This document shows positions 54,941 to 62,372 of a stretch of DNA of 64,000 nucleotides, piece after piece. This DNA is from Mycolicibacterium rufum (GTDB lineage Bacteria > Actinomycetota > Actinomycetes > Mycobacteriales > Mycobacteriaceae). A model generated the notes under the pieces. That model made no database searches. It was not told where the DNA came from and saw only the letters and a list, made by a program, of their open reading frames with translations. Where the stretch lies: positions 3,844,001 through 3,908,000 of the forward strand of contig NZ_CP092427.2 of assembly GCF_022374875.2 (NCBI RefSeq), written 5' to 3'. Each line of letters starts with the position of its first letter. Within the stretch, counting starts at the first letter, position 1. Both the position numbers and the translations under genes were made by a program.

Positions 54941-55942
54941 CTATTGCGGCGCAACCTTGCTGAACCGCAGCAGATGCCTGCGCCCACCCTTGTGCGCGGC
55001 ATCCTCCTTCAAGGCAGCCACCACCGCGTCCCGGTACGGGGTCAGGCCGCCCTGCGGGTGGGGGATCACCGCGTCGATGTCGTGTTCGTGGCAGACCGCA
55101 TCGCATTCGAGGGACTCCACCAGCGGACGCGCGAGCCCGGACGGGATGGGCGTGACCAGCCCCACCCAGAGGCTGGCGATGGTCGGCGTCAGGAACGGCA
55201 GCACCACCATGACCCGGCGGCGCAATCCCGCCACGTCGGCGTACGTCTGCATCGCGTCGCCGTACTCCATGACGTCCGGACCCCCCACGTCCCACGTGCG
55301 CGACGTCGGTACCTCGGCGGTCGCCGCCTCGGCCAGGTAGTAGAGCACGTCGCTGATCGAGATGGGCTGGATCTTGTTGTGCACCCATTTCGGGGTCGTC
55401 ATCACCGGCAGCCGGTCGGTGAGGTGACGCACCATCTCGAACGACGCCGAACCGGAACCGATCACGATGCCCGCCTGCAGCACCACCGTCTCGACCGACG
55501 ACTCCATCAGGATCTCGCCCACCTCGACCCGCGACGCCAGGTGCCGGGACAGCTCCACCCCCTCCGGATGAAGGCCGCCCAGGTACACGACCCGTCGCAC
55601 ACCGGCCCGCTGCGCAGCCTCGACGACATTGCGTGCCGACCGAGCCTCCTCGGCGACGAAATCCTTCGAGGTCCCCATCGAGTGCACCAGGTAGTAGACG
55701 ACGTCCACGCCCTCGAACGCCGCGGCCAGCGAGTCGGGTTTGGTCAGATCGCCCGGCACCACCTCGACGCGGCCGCGCCACGGGGCGTCGTCCAGTTTGG
55801 CGGGCTTGCGCGCCATCGCCCGCACGGTGTGGCCGCGGCTGAGCAACTCGGGCACCAACTGCCCGCCGATGTACCCGGTCGCACCCGTCACCAGGCACCT
55901 GATCTGCTCAGCCGACACCAGCTCTCCGTTCGTCGTCGACAC
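54941..55942 (-). CDS. NmrA-like / atypical extended SDR, NAD(P)-binding protein
   Basis: A 333-residue protein with an N-terminal Rossmann domain: CLVTGATGYIGGQLVPELLS, MARKPAKLDD, and GDLTKPDSLAAAFEGVDVV-type alternation. VVYLGGLHPEG lies at the place of the catalytic serine and no clear YxxxK is present, as in the NmrA-like, sensor or quinone-reductase-like subgroups. VHNKIQPISISDVLYYL is the family's second-half block. It probably binds NAD(P) and a hydrophobic ligand. Its gene start, GTG 55942, is about 50 bp after the cupin gene on the same strand. Confidence 0.82.
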   Translation of the reverse strand: MSTTNGELVSAEQIRCLVTGATGYIGGQLVPELLSRGHTVRAMARKPAKLDDAPWRGRVEVVPGDLTKPDSLAAAFEGVDVVYYLVHSMGTSKDFVAEEARSARNVVEAAQRAGVRRVVYLGGLHPEGVELSRHLASRVEVGEILMESSVETVVLQAGIVIGSGSASFEMVRHLTDRLPVMTTPKWVHNKIQPISISDVLYYLAEAATAEVPTSRTWDVGGPDVMEYGDAMQTYADVAGLRRRVMVVLPFLTPTIASLWVGLVTPIPSGLARPLVESLECDAVCHEHDIDAVIPHPQGGLTPYRDAVVAALKEDAAHKGGRRHLLRFSKVAPQ

Positions 55943-55994
55943 TCGTGAGGAGTTCGGTGCCGATGCCGGGGTGGATTGCCCGCAAACGGGCGGA

Positions 55995-56444
55995 TTAACC
56001 GGAACCGGGGAGCGGGCAGCCCGGATCGGGCGCGTCGACGACCAGCGCGACGTCCGGCGGATCGGCCGGATTCACGTACAACACCCACATCACCAGCGGG
56101 TCCGGGCCCTCGTTGCGCCCGGCGTGCACGTACCCCGGCCCGCTGCGTTCGGTGATCGTCGACCCCGCCGGATACACCCCGTCGACCGAGCAATCCCCGG
56201 CGTAGTGGGTCAGCGTCCCGGAGCGGACCACCCCGAACACGTCGCCGGGATGGAAGTGCCAGCCGGTGCCGCCACCCGGGGCGATGGTCAGCAGCTTGGC
56301 GACGTAGTGGCTTCCGTCGGCCGTCGAATCCGACAGCGTGACCGCGTCGACGCCCGCGCCGGGCGTGGCCCCGGCCCCGCCGGGAGTGAACAGCACAGCG
56401 GCGACCGCCGGCACCGTCATGCACCATCGCCGCATTCGTCCCAT
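55995..56444 (-). CDS. secreted cupin-domain protein
   Basis: A 149-residue protein with an N-terminal export signal (RRWCMTVPAVAAVLFTPGG, cleavage after about GATPG or AGA near residue 27) and one cupin fold. GTGWHFHPGDVFGVV has the two metal-binding histidines of cupin motif 1, and YVHAGRNEGPDPLVMWVLYV the histidine of motif 2. The Glu of motif 1 is replaced by Asp/Val surroundings, so metal binding is likely but the activity is unknown. ATG 56444 is chosen because it gives the signal peptide. It is divergent from the DUF2461 gene. Confidence 0.8.
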   Translation of the reverse strand: MGRMRRWCMTVPAVAAVLFTPGGAGATPGAGVDAVTLSDSTADGSHYVAKLLTIAPGGGTGWHFHPGDVFGVVRSGTLTHYAGDCSVDGVYPAGSTITERSGPGYVHAGRNEGPDPLVMWVLYVNPADPPDVALVVDAPDPGCPLPGSG

Positions 56445-56507
56445 GGTCGTCAGGATCGCACAGCGATACCTCGCACCCGGGCGTTTGCCGCAGCCCACAA
56501 TGACGCC

Positions 56508-57125
56508 ATGGCGTTTCACGGCTGGCCCATCGAGGCGGTGGAGTTCTACGAAGGCCTCGAGGCCGACAACTCCAAGGTGTACTGGCAGGACCACAGGGAC
56601 ACCTACGAGCGGCATGTGAAGGCGCCGATGGAGGAACTGCTGGCCGAGCTCGCCGACGAGTTCGGTCCCGGCACGATGTTCCGGCCCTACCGCGACGTGC
56701 GCTTCAGCGCCGACAAGAGCCCCTACAAGACCACCTGCGCCGCCCGGATCGGCGCCGGCTACGTGTCGTTCTCGGCGGAGGGGCTGTCGGCGGGCAGCGG
56801 GCTCTACATGCCGGACCCCGCCGCGTTGCAGCGTTTCCGGGCGGCCGTCGACGCCACCGACTCCGGGACCGCACTGGCGGGCATCGTCGCCGATCTGCGC
56901 AAGGCTGGCTACCAGGTCACGGCGCACGACGTGCTCAAGACCGCTCCGCGCGGTTACCCCGCCGACCACCCGCGGATCGAGCTGCTGCGGCACAAGGGCC
57001 TCGCGATGATGACAAGCTGGCCGGTCGGGGCGTGGCTCGGCACCTGCCGCGCCAAGGATCGCGTGGTCACGACACTGCGCGCCGCCGTCCCGCTGGGGCA
57101 GTGGCTGGATCGTCACGTGGGCTAG
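56508..57125 (+). CDS. DUF2461 protein
   Basis: A 205-residue cytoplasmic protein. FHGWPIEAVEFYEGLEADN followed by KVYWQDHRDTYERHVKAPM and FRPYRDVRFSADKSPYKT is the unmistakable DUF2461 (TIGR02453) pattern, a widespread family without a proven function. ATG 56508 is the only sensible start. It is the upstream neighbour of purM with a 42-bp gap containing the purM promoter. Confidence 0.9.
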   Translation: MAFHGWPIEAVEFYEGLEADNSKVYWQDHRDTYERHVKAPMEELLAELADEFGPGTMFRPYRDVRFSADKSPYKTTCAARIGAGYVSFSAEGLSAGSGLYMPDPAALQRFRAAVDATDSGTALAGIVADLRKAGYQVTAHDVLKTAPRGYPADHPRIELLRHKGLAMMTSWPVGAWLGTCRAKDRVVTTLRAAVPLGQWLDRHVG

Positions 57126-57153
57126 CGCCGTACCGGCCGGCGCGGCAGACCGG

Positions 57154-57159
57154 TAACCT
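57154..57159 (+). promoter_or_regulatory. -10 element of purM
   Basis: TAACCT then 8 nt then ATG 57168. Confidence 0.5.
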
Positions 57160-57167
57160 TGGGGCCG

Positions 57168-58241
57168 ATGACCGATCGCGCCGAACAACACGGCATTTCC
57201 TACGCGTCGGCCGGGGTCGACATCGAAGCAGGCGACCGCGCTGTCGAGCTGTTCAAACCGCTCGCCAAGAAGGCCACCCGCCCCGAGGTACGCGGCGGCC
57301 TGGGCGGGTTCGCCGGCCTGTTCGCCCTGCGGGGCGGCTACCGCGAGCCCCTGCTGGCCTCGTCCACCGACGGCGTGGGCACCAAGCTCGCCGTCGCCCA
57401 GGCGATGGACAAGCACGACACCGTCGGTATCGACCTGGTCGCGATGGTCGTCGACGACCTCGTGGTGTGCGGCGCCGAGCCCCTCTTCCTGCAGGACTAC
57501 ATCGCGGTCGGGCGGACCGTGCCCGAACGCGTCGCCGAACTGGTGTCCGGCATCGCCGACGGCTGTGTACAGGCCGGATGCGCGCTGCTGGGCGGCGAGA
57601 CGGCCGAACATCCCGGACTGATGGCGCCCGACCACTACGACATCTCCGCCACCGGCGTCGGGGTCGTGGAGGCAGACGACGTGCTCGGTCCCGACCGGGT
57701 CCGCCCCGGCGACGTGCTCATCGCGATGGCCTCCACCGGCCTGCACTCCAACGGCTACTCGCTGGCCCGCCACGTCCTGCTCGAGATCGACCACATGAAC
57801 CTGGCCGGGCACGTCGAGGAGTTCGGCCGCACCCTGGGCGAGGAACTGCTCGAGCCCACCCGCATCTACGCCAAGGACTGCCTGGCGCTGGCCGCCGAAA
57901 CCCAGGTCCGCACGTTCTGCCACGTCACCGGCGGTGGGCTGGCCGGCAACCTGGAACGCGTCATCCCGCACGGCCTGGTCGCGCAACTCGACCGCGGCAC
58001 GTGGACCCCGGCGCCCGTCTTCGGCATGATCGCCCAGCGCGGCCGCATCGAACGGGCCGAGATGGAGAAGACGTTCAACATGGGTGTGGGAATGGTGGCC
58101 GTCGTGGCGCCGGAGGACACCGACCGCGCACTGGCCGTGCTGACTGCCCGCCACCTGAACTGCTGGACCCTCGGAACCATCGAGAAGGGCAGCAAGGACG
58201 GGTCACGCGCCGTGCTGGTGGGCCGGCACCCGCGGTTCTAG
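57168..58241 (+). CDS. purM: AIR synthetase
   Basis: A 357-residue ATP-dependent cyclase that closes the imidazole ring from FGAM. SYASAGVDIEAGDRAVE is the conserved N-terminus, LLASSTDGVGTKLAVAQ the ATP/FGAM block, MVVDDLVVCGAEPLFLQDYI the second, and LLGGETAEHPGLM the third. ATG 57168 (MTDRAEQHG) is chosen over the ATG three codons earlier by the -10 spacing. It is separated from purF by three unrelated genes and is convergent with the DUF3073 gene (25-bp gap). Confidence 0.97.
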   Translation: MTDRAEQHGISYASAGVDIEAGDRAVELFKPLAKKATRPEVRGGLGGFAGLFALRGGYREPLLASSTDGVGTKLAVAQAMDKHDTVGIDLVAMVVDDLVVCGAEPLFLQDYIAVGRTVPERVAELVSGIADGCVQAGCALLGGETAEHPGLMAPDHYDISATGVGVVEADDVLGPDRVRPGDVLIAMASTGLHSNGYSLARHVLLEIDHMNLAGHVEEFGRTLGEELLEPTRIYAKDCLALAAETQVRTFCHVTGGGLAGNLERVIPHGLVAQLDRGTWTPAPVFGMIAQRGRIERAEMEKTFNMGVGMVAVVAPEDTDRALAVLTARHLNCWTLGTIEKGSKDGSRAVLVGRHPRF

Positions 58242-58266
58242 CCGCAGGCGCCGACGGACGAGGCGG

Positions 58267-58449
58267 CTACGGCCGCCAGTCGTCCTCATCCGTCCAGCGA
58301 TCGTCCGACGGTACGTCTCCGTTGAGACGGTCATCGTCGGACCCGCCGGCTAGCTCGCGCTGGAGCCGCTCGAAGTCGGTCTGCGGTGAGCTGTACTTGA
58401 GCTCACGAGCAACCTTGGTCTGCTTTGCCTTTGCCCGGCCGCGGCCCAT
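58267..58449 (-). CDS. DUF3073 small protein (Rv0810c-type)
   Basis: A 60-residue protein conserved across actinobacteria, of unknown role. MGRGRAKAKQTKVARELKYS is very basic and the rest is very acidic (GGSDDDRLNGD, DDRWTDEDDWRP), so the two halves have opposite charge; a nucleic-acid or ribosome partner is an obvious guess. Its leader is unusual: an AT-rich promoter-like stretch (GGATAATAAGA on the minus strand, near 58512-58522), a stem-loop at 58475-58499, and a GAGGGGG ribosome site that could pair with CCCCC beside the ATG. Confidence 0.88.
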   Translation of the reverse strand: MGRGRAKAKQTKVARELKYSSPQTDFERLQRELAGGSDDDRLNGDVPSDDRWTDEDDWRP

Positions 58450-58474
58450 GGGGGAACCCCCTCGCGCAATAACG

Positions 58475-58499
58475 GAGCGGCCTAATTGCTAGGCGGCTC
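58475..58499 (-). promoter_or_regulatory. stem-loop in the DUF3073 leader
   Basis: GAGCGGCCTA and TAGGCGGCTC pair over 9 of 10 positions around ATTGC, in the 5' leader between an AT-rich promoter and the DUF3073 start. Together with the GGGGG/CCCCC pair at the ribosome site it suggests post-transcriptional control. Confidence 0.45.
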
Positions 58500-58581
58500 C
58501 GATCTGAGTGTTCTTATTATCCTGCCGACACTTTACCGTGCCGAACGCCGCGGCGCTGGCAGGCCCCGTTTCGCCCATGGC

Positions 58582-59667
58582 TCACCGCGCGCCGCCCCGC
58601 AACCGGTCCACCGCCAGCCGGCCCGCGCCGGCCACATCGGCCGCCGGCATCGAGTCCGGATCGATCGCTGCCGAGACCGCCACCGCACCGCCGGTGGCCA
58701 GCTCCGTGTCCGCGGGCACTCCGCGCTTGAGCAGGGCCAGCGCGATCGGACCCTCGTCGACGTGGTCGACGACGGTGCCCAACCGGCCCACCGTGCGACC
58801 GCCCGCCAGCACTGCGTCGCCGGCCGACGGTCGGTCGGCGGCGCCGTCGAGGTGCAGCACCACCAGCATCCGCGGCGGTTTACCGAGGTTGTGGACGCGC
58901 GCGACGGTCTCCTGGCCGCGGTAGCAGCCCTTATCGAGATGCACGGCCGACCCGATCCAGCCGACCTCGTGCGGAATCGTGCGTTCGTCGGTGTCCACGC
59001 CCAGACGCGGTCGCCGTGCCGCCACCCGGTGCGCCTCGTAGGCCCACACCCCGGCACGGCGCACGCCGGCGGCCACCAACCGGTCCAGCCATCGCGCGGT
59101 CTGCTCCCGGGGTACGACGAGGTCCACCTCGCCGCCGGAGCCGGGCACCGAGCGCAGGAAGCCGCCGTCGGGCAGCGCGACCGCGGTGCCCGGTGCCGGC
59201 AGGGCCGCGACGCCGAGCGCCTCGAGCACCGGCGTGTCGGACACCGCCGGGCCGAGCAGCGACAGCACCGCTAGGTCGGCCGTCTCGACGACCACGTCGG
59301 CCCAGAACACCATCTTGCGCAGGAAAGCCAGCAGGGCCTCGCCGCGCCACGGCTCGGTGTCGAGGACCGTGACGCCGTCGAGTTCGGTCTGCACCCAGTG
59401 ATCTTCGACTCGCCCCTGCCCGTCGAGGCTCAGGTTCTCGGTGACCGCGCCGTCGGGAAGGTCGCTGACGTGCTGGCTGGAGATGGTGTGCAGCCAGGTT
59501 TTGCGCTCGGCTCCGGTCAACGTGAGCACCGCGCGATGCGACCGGTCGACGACGACCGCGCCGTGCGCCGCCGCCCGCTGTTCACCGAGCGGATCGCCGT
59601 AGTGCCAGACCGCACCGGCGTCGGGGCCGGTCTCCGGGGCGGGAATAGCCGTCGTGCTCGCAGACAT
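58582..59667 (-). CDS. YgfZ/GcvT-like folate-binding protein (Rv0811c-type)
   Basis: A 361-residue protein of the YgfZ family, folate-dependent helpers in repair or maturation of Fe-S enzymes such as MiaB-type tRNA modification. The family signature is KGCYRGQETVAR, with its conserved cysteine near residue 246. LDRSHRAVLTLTGAERKTWL-like VVVDRSHRAVLTLTGAE is the N-terminal GcvT-like block. It is divergent from pabC, itself a folate-synthesis gene, which suits a folate role. ATG 59667 gives the usual length. Confidence 0.9.
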   Translation of the reverse strand: MSASTTAIPAPETGPDAGAVWHYGDPLGEQRAAAHGAVVVDRSHRAVLTLTGAERKTWLHTISSQHVSDLPDGAVTENLSLDGQGRVEDHWVQTELDGVTVLDTEPWRGEALLAFLRKMVFWADVVVETADLAVLSLLGPAVSDTPVLEALGVAALPAPGTAVALPDGGFLRSVPGSGGEVDLVVPREQTARWLDRLVAAGVRRAGVWAYEAHRVAARRPRLGVDTDERTIPHEVGWIGSAVHLDKGCYRGQETVARVHNLGKPPRMLVVLHLDGAADRPSAGDAVLAGGRTVGRLGTVVDHVDEGPIALALLKRGVPADTELATGGAVAVSAAIDPDSMPAADVAGAGRLAVDRLRGGAR

Positions 59668-59704
59668 AGCTCAACTCTACGAGCCGGGCCGAACATGCCG
59701 GGAC

Positions 59705-59710
59705 TACGCT
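59705..59710 (+). promoter_or_regulatory. -10 element of pabC
   Basis: TACGCT then 8 nt then ATG 59719; leaderless-type spacing. Confidence 0.5.
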
Positions 59711-59718
59711 GATCTCCC

Positions 59719-60600
59719 ATGGCCGACGGACTCAGGGTGGTGGTCTCGCTCGACGGACAGGTCCATGATCCCCAGGCGCCCCTGCTGTACGCCGACGATC
59801 TCGCCGCCGTGCGCGGCGACGGCATCTTCGAGACACTGCTGCTGCGGCACGGTCGCCCGTGCCTGCTCGAGGCGCACCTGGCCCGCCTGACCCATTCCGC
59901 GAAGCTGATGGACCTTCCCGAGCCGGATCTGTCGCAGTGGCGTTCGGCGGTCCGCGTCGCCGTCGACCGCTGGGTCGCCGCGGGTGGTGACGAGGCCGCG
60001 CTGCGGCTGGTCTACAGCCGCGGTAGGGAGAGCGACCCCACCGGCACGGCGTACGCGACGGTGAGCCCGCTGCCCGCCCGTGTCGCCGACGTCCGGCGCC
60101 ACGGCGTCGCGGCGCTGACGCTGGAACGGGGCCTGGCCTCGGACGCCGACGACGGGATGCCGTGGCTGCTCGCGGGTGCGAAGACGCTGTCCTACGCCGT
60201 CAACATGGCCGCGCTGCGACACGCCGAGCGCCAGGGCGCCGGGGACGTCGTCTTCGTCAGCACCGACGGCTACATCCTCGAGGGTCCCCGCTCGACGGTC
60301 GTCATCGCCGGCACCTCCGCCGACGGCCGCCCCTGCCTGCTCACCCCGCCGCCGTGGTACCCGATCCTGCGCGGCACCACGCAGCAGGCACTGTTCGAAG
60401 TGGCGCGCAACAAGGGCTACGACTGTGACTACCAAGCCCTGCGGCCCGCCGATCTGCTTGCTGCGCAAGGTGTTTGGCTGGTGTCCAGCATCACGCTGGC
60501 GGCGCGCGTGCACACCCTCGACGGCAACCCGCTGTCCCCTTCGCCGTTGGCCGACGAATTCGCCGCCCTGGTCGACGCCGCGATCACCAGTGATCGCTGA
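59719..60600 (+). CDS. pabC: aminodeoxychorismate lyase (class IV PLP enzyme)
   Basis: A 293-residue PLP enzyme of the branched-chain aminotransferase fold, corresponding to Rv0812. It should split aminodeoxychorismate into 4-aminobenzoate and pyruvate for folate synthesis; relatives also act as D-amino-acid transaminases. The PLP lysine is Lys155 in LLAGAKTLSYAVN, the phosphate-side block is DGYILEGPRSTVVI, and GDGIFETLLLRHGRP the N-terminal family block. It is divergent from the YgfZ-like gene and followed by a region holding a candidate small transcript. Confidence 0.9.
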   Translation: MADGLRVVVSLDGQVHDPQAPLLYADDLAAVRGDGIFETLLLRHGRPCLLEAHLARLTHSAKLMDLPEPDLSQWRSAVRVAVDRWVAAGGDEAALRLVYSRGRESDPTGTAYATVSPLPARVADVRRHGVAALTLERGLASDADDGMPWLLAGAKTLSYAVNMAALRHAERQGAGDVVFVSTDGYILEGPRSTVVIAGTSADGRPCLLTPPPWYPILRGTTQQALFEVARNKGYDCDYQALRPADLLAAQGVWLVSSITLAARVHTLDGNPLSPSPLADEFAALVDAAITSDR

Positions 60601-60613
60601 GAGATTAATTGCC

Positions 60614-60642
60614 TTGTCGCCCAGCCTCTGCGCGGGTACCTT
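60614..60642 (+). promoter_or_regulatory. promoter for the transcript after pabC
   Basis: TTGTCG (60614-60619), exactly 17 nt, then TACCTT (60637-60642): a SigA-like promoter right after the pabC stop, predicting a start near 60649. Confidence 0.5.
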
Positions 60643-60648
60643 CGCCTG

Positions 60649-60828
60649 TACACAGGGAAGGAGGTGGTCCGACAAATTGATTGACTTATGGACATGTGAG
60701 GTGGCTGCGAGCTAGCAGCGCCGGGGGAGCGCTTGTCGCACACCTGCGCGCGCTGGCGAATTCCCCGCAGTCACCCGGCCCCCGAGCCCCTCGGTTGAGT
60801 CCGACCAGGAACAACGGCTCGGGGGCCG
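60649..60828 (+). ncRNA. candidate structured small transcript / short-ORF leader after pabC
   Basis: Its own promoter is followed by AAGGAGGT (60658-60665), an almost full anti-anti-SD. Two short frames start with TTG: 60677-60715, which codes for LIDLWTCEVAAS, and another from 60681. GGTG...GACAA (60663-60675) can pair with TTGTC...CACC (60733-60744), hiding the ribosome site. GCTGC-N6-GCAGC (60704-60719) and CGGGGGA with TTCCCCG (60722-60767, one G-T) add further stems. The element ends in a perfect 13-bp hairpin. No plus-strand gene follows, so it is either a free small RNA or a tiny-peptide gene. I do not recognise it as a named family with certainty. Confidence 0.5.
60776..60828 (+). 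terminator. 13-bp terminator hairpin
   Basis: CGGCCCCCGAGCC (60776-60788) and GGCTCGGGGGCCG (60816-60828) are perfectly complementary around a 27-nt loop. It separates the plus-strand transcript from the convergent lipoprotein gene, whose stop codon lies at 60854. Confidence 0.7.
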
Positions 60829-60853
60829 CTCCATGTCTGGGGGTGGGCGTGGT

Positions 60854-61129
60854 CTACGGGTGGGCGGGCGCGTCCGGGCCCGGAGCCAACGAGGAACAGG
60901 CCTGCATGGCCGTATCCCAGGTGGCGGCGTCCACACCCGGCGGCGGTCCGGTGACGGGGCCCGGCGACGCGGGCACGCCGTGCTGGCCCAGGCAGTAGGC
61001 GAGCGACCCGTGACCCACGCTGGGGGACACCGTGGTCGTCGTGGAATCCGGCGGGTTCGCCGGGTACGAGGAACACGCCGCCACGACACCTGCCGCGGTC
61101 ACCGCCGCGGCCGCGGTCAGAAAGCGCAC
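60854..61129 (-). CDS. small lipoprotein
   Basis: A 91-residue protein starting at GTG 61129, with a lipoprotein signal whose lipobox is VVAAC (Cys19). The mature part is short, Pro/Gly-rich and has two more cysteines in AYCLGQHGVP and MQACSSLAP that could form a disulfide. The function is unknown. Its start shares one base with the stop of the nitrobindin-type gene (TAGTG), so translation is coupled and the two are probably one transcript, together with the small membrane protein upstream. Confidence 0.78.
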   Translation of the reverse strand: MRFLTAAAAVTAAGVVAACSSYPANPPDSTTTTVSPSVGHGSLAYCLGQHGVPASPGPVTGPPPGVDAATWDTAMQACSSLAPGPDAPAHP

Positions 61130-61758
61130 TAGCCGATGAACCGGGACAGCCGGGCGGACAGATGCGGGACCAGACCACCGTCGGCGTCGACCCGCTCCTC
61201 GACGTAGGCCAGGTCACCACCTTCGATGATCCCGTACAGCCGTTTGGCGCCCCCGACGAGCATGCCCGACTTGCTGCGGGCCAACGCGTCGGTGACCAGC
61301 TCCCAGGACGACTGGTTGAGCGGACGGCCGTAGAACAACTCGATGTAGCCGGCGGAGTGGGCCAGCAGCAGCTCGATGGCCTGCGACTCGCCGGGGTCGG
61401 TGGGGTCACTGACGAACCGCCAGAAGCCGGTCTCGCGCAATGTAGGACCGTCGTAGTCGCCGTCGTCGGTCAGCCGCCACGACCGCGCTTCCCAATTCAG
61501 GTAATCGGCGCCGTCGTGCGACACCACGATCTGCTGGCCGAAGCGGTAGTCGCCGTGCGAGCCGCGGCCCTCGCCTTCGCCGCGCCAGACGCCGACCAGC
61601 GGCAGCAGGGCGAGGAGACGGTCATCGAGGTTCGCGCCCTCGCGCAGGTTGGCGGTGTCAGCCGGCAGGGGCAGGTCACCGAAAGCCGGGATGTTGCGGG
61701 CGGCGGTCTCCCGGGCACGCTCGGCTGCTGCGGCGACCGCGTCGTCGCCAGACGTCAC
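61129..61758 (-). CDS. nitrobindin-type / FABP-like beta-barrel protein (Rv0813c-type)
   Basis: A 209-residue protein of the THAP4/nitrobindin-like lipocalin family (Rv0813c position). [20 protein letters not shown] has the family mark GxWxGx[18 protein letters not shown] and [20 protein letters not shown] belong to the barrel. Nitrobindins bind haem and react with NO or peroxynitrite, and the C-terminal PHLSARLSR offers the histidine usually needed; fatty-acid binding was also suggested for this protein earlier. GTG 61758 is chosen because it overlaps the stop of a 32-residue membrane protein (GTGA); the longer frame from 61803 would run antisense-like through that gene. Confidence 0.85.
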   Translation of the reverse strand: MTSGDDAVAAAAERARETAARNIPAFGDLPLPADTANLREGANLDDRLLALLPLVGVWRGEGEGRGSHGDYRFGQQIVVSHDGADYLNWEARSWRLTDDGDYDGPTLRETGFWRFVSDPTDPGESQAIELLLAHSAGYIELFYGRPLNQSSWELVTDALARSKSGMLVGGAKRLYGIIEGGDLAYVEERVDADGGLVPHLSARLSRFIG

Positions 61759-61853
61759 GACTCGTCGGTGATCAGCCGGTACAGCGCGTACAACGCGAAC
61801 CACGTGATCACCACGACGGCCGCGACGAGCAGGAGTTCGTAGAACAGCACCAC
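61755..61853 (-). CDS. 32-residue single-pass membrane protein
   Basis: A reading frame too short for ordinary gene finders. GTG 61853 begins [12 protein letters not shown] and continues as one long hydrophobic helix ending in a short polar tail, LYRLITDES. The TGA overlaps the nitrobindin-type GTG as GTGA, and a TAGACT -10 lies 7 nt before its own start. Promoter, start, membrane helix and coupled stop all fit together, so I think it is a real gene and the first of a three-gene unit. It could anchor or modulate the cytoplasmic protein encoded next; that is inference. Confidence 0.7.
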   Translation of the reverse strand: MVLFYELLLVAAVVVITWFALYALYRLITDES

Positions 61854-61860
61854 GGGTGCC

Positions 61861-61866
61861 AGTCTA
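61861..61866 (-). promoter_or_regulatory. -10 element of the small membrane protein-nitrobindin unit
   Basis: TAGACT on the minus strand, 7 nt before GTG 61853; leaderless spacing. The same hexamer precedes purL and purF. Confidence 0.5.
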
Positions 61867-61891
61867 ACCGCCGCTCGTCACGGCACCGACG

Positions 61892-62212
61892 TCAGCTGAC
61901 CTTCGACTCGTACTCCGGGCAGAAGGCGCCGGTGGCAGCCCCGATGAAGTAGCCGGCCTGGTAATCCGACCAGTCGGTGACGCTGGTCAGGTCGGCGACC
62001 TCCTGCTCGAAGGAGGCGCCGTTGTCCCAGTCCTGGCAGACCGCGCGGCCGGTGTCGATGACCTGCTGGGTCTTCTCCGAGGGCCACGTGATGCCGCCTT
62101 TGCCGATCACCGAGAGGAAATCACCCTCGGGATCGGCGAGGGCCGCGGGAGCAGTGACCAAGCCAACGGCGGCGAACGCCGCGGCGGCGGCGACAGCGAT
62201 GGTGATCTTCAT
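61892..62212 (-). CDS. DUF732 secreted protein
   Basis: A 106-residue exported protein. The signal peptide (MKITIAVAAAAAFAAVGLV, cleavage after ALA near 26) is followed by DPEGDFLSVIGKGGITWPS and GRAVCQDWDNGASF, with the second cysteine in GAFCPEYESK. This is the DUF732 pattern: a small helical mycobacterial domain with one disulfide. The role is unknown. ATG 62212 is preferred over an upstream start because GAGG lies before it and the signal peptide begins there. Confidence 0.88.
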   Translation of the reverse strand: MKITIAVAAAAAFAAVGLVTAPAALADPEGDFLSVIGKGGITWPSEKTQQVIDTGRAVCQDWDNGASFEQEVADLTSVTDWSDYQAGYFIGAATGAFCPEYESKVS

Positions 62213-62316
62213 TGTCGGTCCTCGGAGGTGAAGGCTCACGCGGGTGCGCGGGCAGTGTCCTCCATGGTCGCCGACAGCAGCTAATCCTGCAGCGTTTTCA
62301 CAGCAAGATCAGCGGA

Positions 62317-62330
62317 CCTTCCGAGGAAGG
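62317..62330. promoter_or_regulatory. palindrome CCTTCC-GA-GGAAGG
   Basis: A perfect 6+2+6 palindrome in the 160-bp gap between the DUF732 start and the end of the DUF1416 gene. The loop is too short for an RNA hairpin, so a DNA-binding site is more likely. Nothing else is seen in the gap. Confidence 0.3.
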
Positions 62331-62372
62331 ACTTCCCGCTCACGCGGAGCCTGTGGCGCGACTCCGAAGTCG

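Noticed and set aside
60681..60998. 106-codon plus-strand frame running from the small transcript into the lipoprotein gene
   Set aside because: Only its beginning lies in the structured element; the rest is antisense to the lipoprotein and passes through the terminator hairpin.
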